Part shown: positions 4,764 through 6,350 of the stretch, piece after piece
Position numbering within the stretch: position 1 is the stretch's first letter
Layout of the letters: the number at the start of each line of letters is the position of its first letter
NCBI GenBank assembly: GCA_038239195.1
Contig: JBBSEZ010000526.1
Coordinates: forward strand, 1 to 6,350
Source of the DNA: JBBSEZ01 sp038239195
GTDB taxonomy: Bacteria > Planctomycetota > Planctomycetia > Gemmatales > Gemmataceae
Direction: 5' to 3'
Length of the DNA stretch: 6,350 nt
Notes under the pieces: model-generated
What the model was told of the DNA's origin: nothing
The model's database searches: none
The model's input: the letters and a program-made list of their open reading frames with translations, nothing else
Translations under genes and position numbers: made by a program

Positions 4764-6350
4764 TCAGCCGGGGACCGGGGTGACGTCCTCGGCGATCTGG
4801 TGGGGGGTCGAGCGCAGGCTGGACAGGAGATCGTCGGCGTCCTCGGTCAGGAAGGTCGAGCCCAGCTCCAGCCCGCGCAGCCAGGCAGCCTCGCCGTGGG
4901 CCACCGCCCGGCGGAACGCCAGCTGCCGTTCGTCCTCGGCTGCGCGCCGGCCCCGCTCGACGAAGATCTGGGACAGCAGCAGATCCAGGCGCCCTTCCTC
5001 GTCGTACTGCTCGGTGGCCCGGGCGTGTCGCGCCGCCGCCCTGGCGTGGCGCTCGGCGTCGTCGAGCCGCCCCGCCACAAGGGCAATGGTGGCGATGGTG
5101 CGCAGGGTCCGCGCCGCTCGAAAGGGGGGCGTCCTTGGTCCGAGCAGGAGCCGTGCCGCCTCGGCATGTTCTTCCGCCCGGCGGAGCTGGCCGGGTTCGG
5201 CGACGGCGGCCTCGTTTAGCAAGGCCGCGGCCATCCACTGCCCCTCACCGTCCGGCCCGACGTGGATCTGGATGAAGTGGTCCACGTCCTCCAGATACCC
5301 ATCGGGCAGGGCCCCGGCGTCCCGAGACGCGGCGACGCGGCACACAAGGAGCCCGAAACGGGCCTGTCGCGCCGAGAGGAGCAGGCTGACCTCGCTTTCG
5401 ACTTCCCCCGGGGCCGGGCCGGCAAAGGCCAGGCCGTCCCCCGGCGCGCCAGAAAACGAAAGCAGCCCCCCGGCAGTGTAAAGGCCGGTGGCGGCGATGG
5501 CGCGGACGTGCCTGCCGGCCACTTCGTCGGCGGTCTCGTAGACCAGGACGGCGCGGCGCAGGTCGCCGTGCAGAAAATACACCTCGGCCTCGTAGATCAG
5601 GGTGTGCACCGCCGCCGCCGGGGTGTCGATGCGCAGGTCCAGGAGCGTCCGCGCCTCCTCCAGCAGGCTGACGTCCCGGGGACGGCTGGCGTGGCTTTTG
5701 CGCAGCACCGCGGACAGAAGCTGGGCCCGCGCCTCGGCCCGCCACTCCGCCGGACAGTACCCGCCCTCGTCGCGCAGGAGCCTGCCGAGCCGCTCGCGCC
5801 CGAGGTCCAGGCGCCCAAGCCACAGGGAAAGTTCGCCGCAGAGCCCCAGGGTCTGGCAGCGCAGAAGTCCCGCCGGCCCCTCTTCCGCGGCCATCCGCGC
5901 CGCCTCCGCCGCCACCTGCGCCTCGGCGATCTCCCCGCGGGAAAAATGCTCGCGCATCTCGGCCATGCGCACCTGCGCCCGCCACGCCGGCACATCCGCG
6001 CTCCGGGCCAGTTCCGCCGCCGCCAGCAGGTGCCCGCGCCGCTCCGCCGCCGCCGGGGCCCCCGCCGCCGCCAGGGTGGCCGCCGAGGTGGACAGCCGGT
6101 CCTCTTGCCCCGAGGACCGGTACAGTTGGGCGTCGTGCACCGCGCGCAGGTGCGCCGCCACCGGGTCCCTGCCGGGGAAGTCATGGGCCAGTTGCGCCAG
6201 CGCCCCGTGCAGGCGCCTGCCGTTGTTGCGGGCCAGATCGGCCAGGGCGTCCAGCACGCCGCCGCCGGGCTGCCCGTGGCCCAAGGACAAACCCGAGGAC
6301 GACGATGCGGGCAAAAGCGCCCCGCAAAGCTCCATCATCAGCTCGTCTGC
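4764..6350 (-). CDS. TPR-like helical-repeat protein, 5' end outside window
   Basis: The frame ends with TGA at 4764-4766 and is open through the right edge. The first in-window Met codons are at 6338 and 6335, but four more codons (Ala-Asp-Glu-Leu) run in frame to the edge without a visible ribosome binding site, so the true start is probably outside. Counting from the 6338 Met, 524 residues are visible. They are rich in Ala, Arg, Leu and Glu and form paired helices typical of tetratricopeptide-like solenoids. The clearest units are about 117-150, 156-189, 244-275 (YFLHGDLRRAVLVYETA), 406-440 (LVAGRLDDAERHARAAARHA) and 444-483. Such solenoids bind partner proteins. In many bacteria they form the C-terminal sensor or scaffold part of STAND NTPases, kinases or LuxR/SARP regulators, so the missing N-terminus may hold a catalytic domain. 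No signal peptide or membrane segment is seen. G+C is above 70% in the stretches counted. It is the first visible gene of the cassette. Confidence 0.7.
   Translation of the reverse strand, partial: ADELMMELCGALLPASSSSGLSLGHGQPGGGVLDALADLARNNGRRLHGALAQLAHDFPGRDPVAAHLRAVHDAQLYRSSGQEDRLSTSAATLAAAGAPAAAERRGHLLAAAELARSADVPAWRAQVRMAEMREHFSRGEIAEAQVAAEAARMAAEEGPAGLLRCQTLGLCGELSLWLGRLDLGRERLGRLLRDEGGYCPAEWRAEARAQLLSAVLRKSHASRPRDVSLLEEARTLLDLRIDTPAAAVHTLIYEAEVYFLHGDLRRAVLVYETADEVAGRHVRAIAATGLYTAGGLLSFSGAPGDGLAFAGPAPGEVESEVSLLLSARQARFGLLVCRVAASRDAGALPDGYLEDVDHFIQIHVGPDGEGQWMAAALLNEAAVAEPGQLRRAEEHAEAARLLLGPRTPPFRAARTLRTIATIALVAGRLDDAERHARAAARHARATEQYDEEGRLDLLLSQIFVERGRRAAEDERQLAFRRAVAHGEAAWLRGLELGSTFLTEDADDLLSSLRSTPHQIAEDVTPVPG

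Noticed and set aside
1..6350. CRISPR array, tRNA or rRNA genes
   Set aside because: No regularly spaced identical repeats of CRISPR length, no cloverleaf-like tRNA segments and no conserved rRNA stretches were seen on either strand by eye.

Overview
The window is a GC-rich bacterial segment. Its coding content lies almost entirely on the minus strand. Long stop-free frames on the opposite strand, and a strong third-position G/C bias in the real frames, point to a high-GC genome. A decayed copy of an LA_2272-type surface-repeat gene, a coiled-coil HerA/FtsK-like ATPase and a TPR-like solenoid protein would suit a large-genome environmental bacterium (Myxococcota, Planctomycetota or similar). 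No marker gene fixes the taxon, so this is only a suggestion.

Layout, left to right. Positions 1-223 hold the N-terminal 74 codons of a small acidic protein on the minus strand. It has a good ribosome binding site and an operator-like inverted repeat upstream. Positions 224-350 are non-coding and carry that inverted repeat, two TAGGACAA direct repeats 28 bp apart and a perfect 20-bp palindrome. Positions 352-876 (+) are a 5'-truncated remnant of a surface-repeat gene, broken by an amber codon exactly where the repeat expects Gln. Positions 812-904 carry three 16-bp TGTTCA-N4-TGAACA palindromes, two of them abutting as a perfect 32-bp palindrome. They lie between two convergent units rather than in front of an evident gene.

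Positions 915-6350 (-) look like one cassette of three genes, read right to left: a TPR-like solenoid protein (5' end outside the window), a 266-residue protein of unknown function, and a 935-residue or longer protein with an N-terminal helical domain, a long coiled coil, a proline-rich linker and a C-terminal HerA/FtsK/TraG-type translocase domain with intact Walker motifs. The last two reading frames are in the SAME frame and separated by a single TAG. The 45 codons between the TAG and the first ATG of the ATPase have coding-like composition, no conventional start codon, and a strong stem-loop just after the TAG.

How the genes may work together (inference): the solenoid and the small protein could be adaptors or partners of a hexameric DNA- or protein-pumping ATPase. 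No nuclease, methyltransferase, relaxase or secretion gene is visible in the window, so defence, DNA transfer and housekeeping roles all remain open. The best items to follow up are the in-frame amber junction, the unnamed three-gene cassette and the TGTTCA palindrome array.
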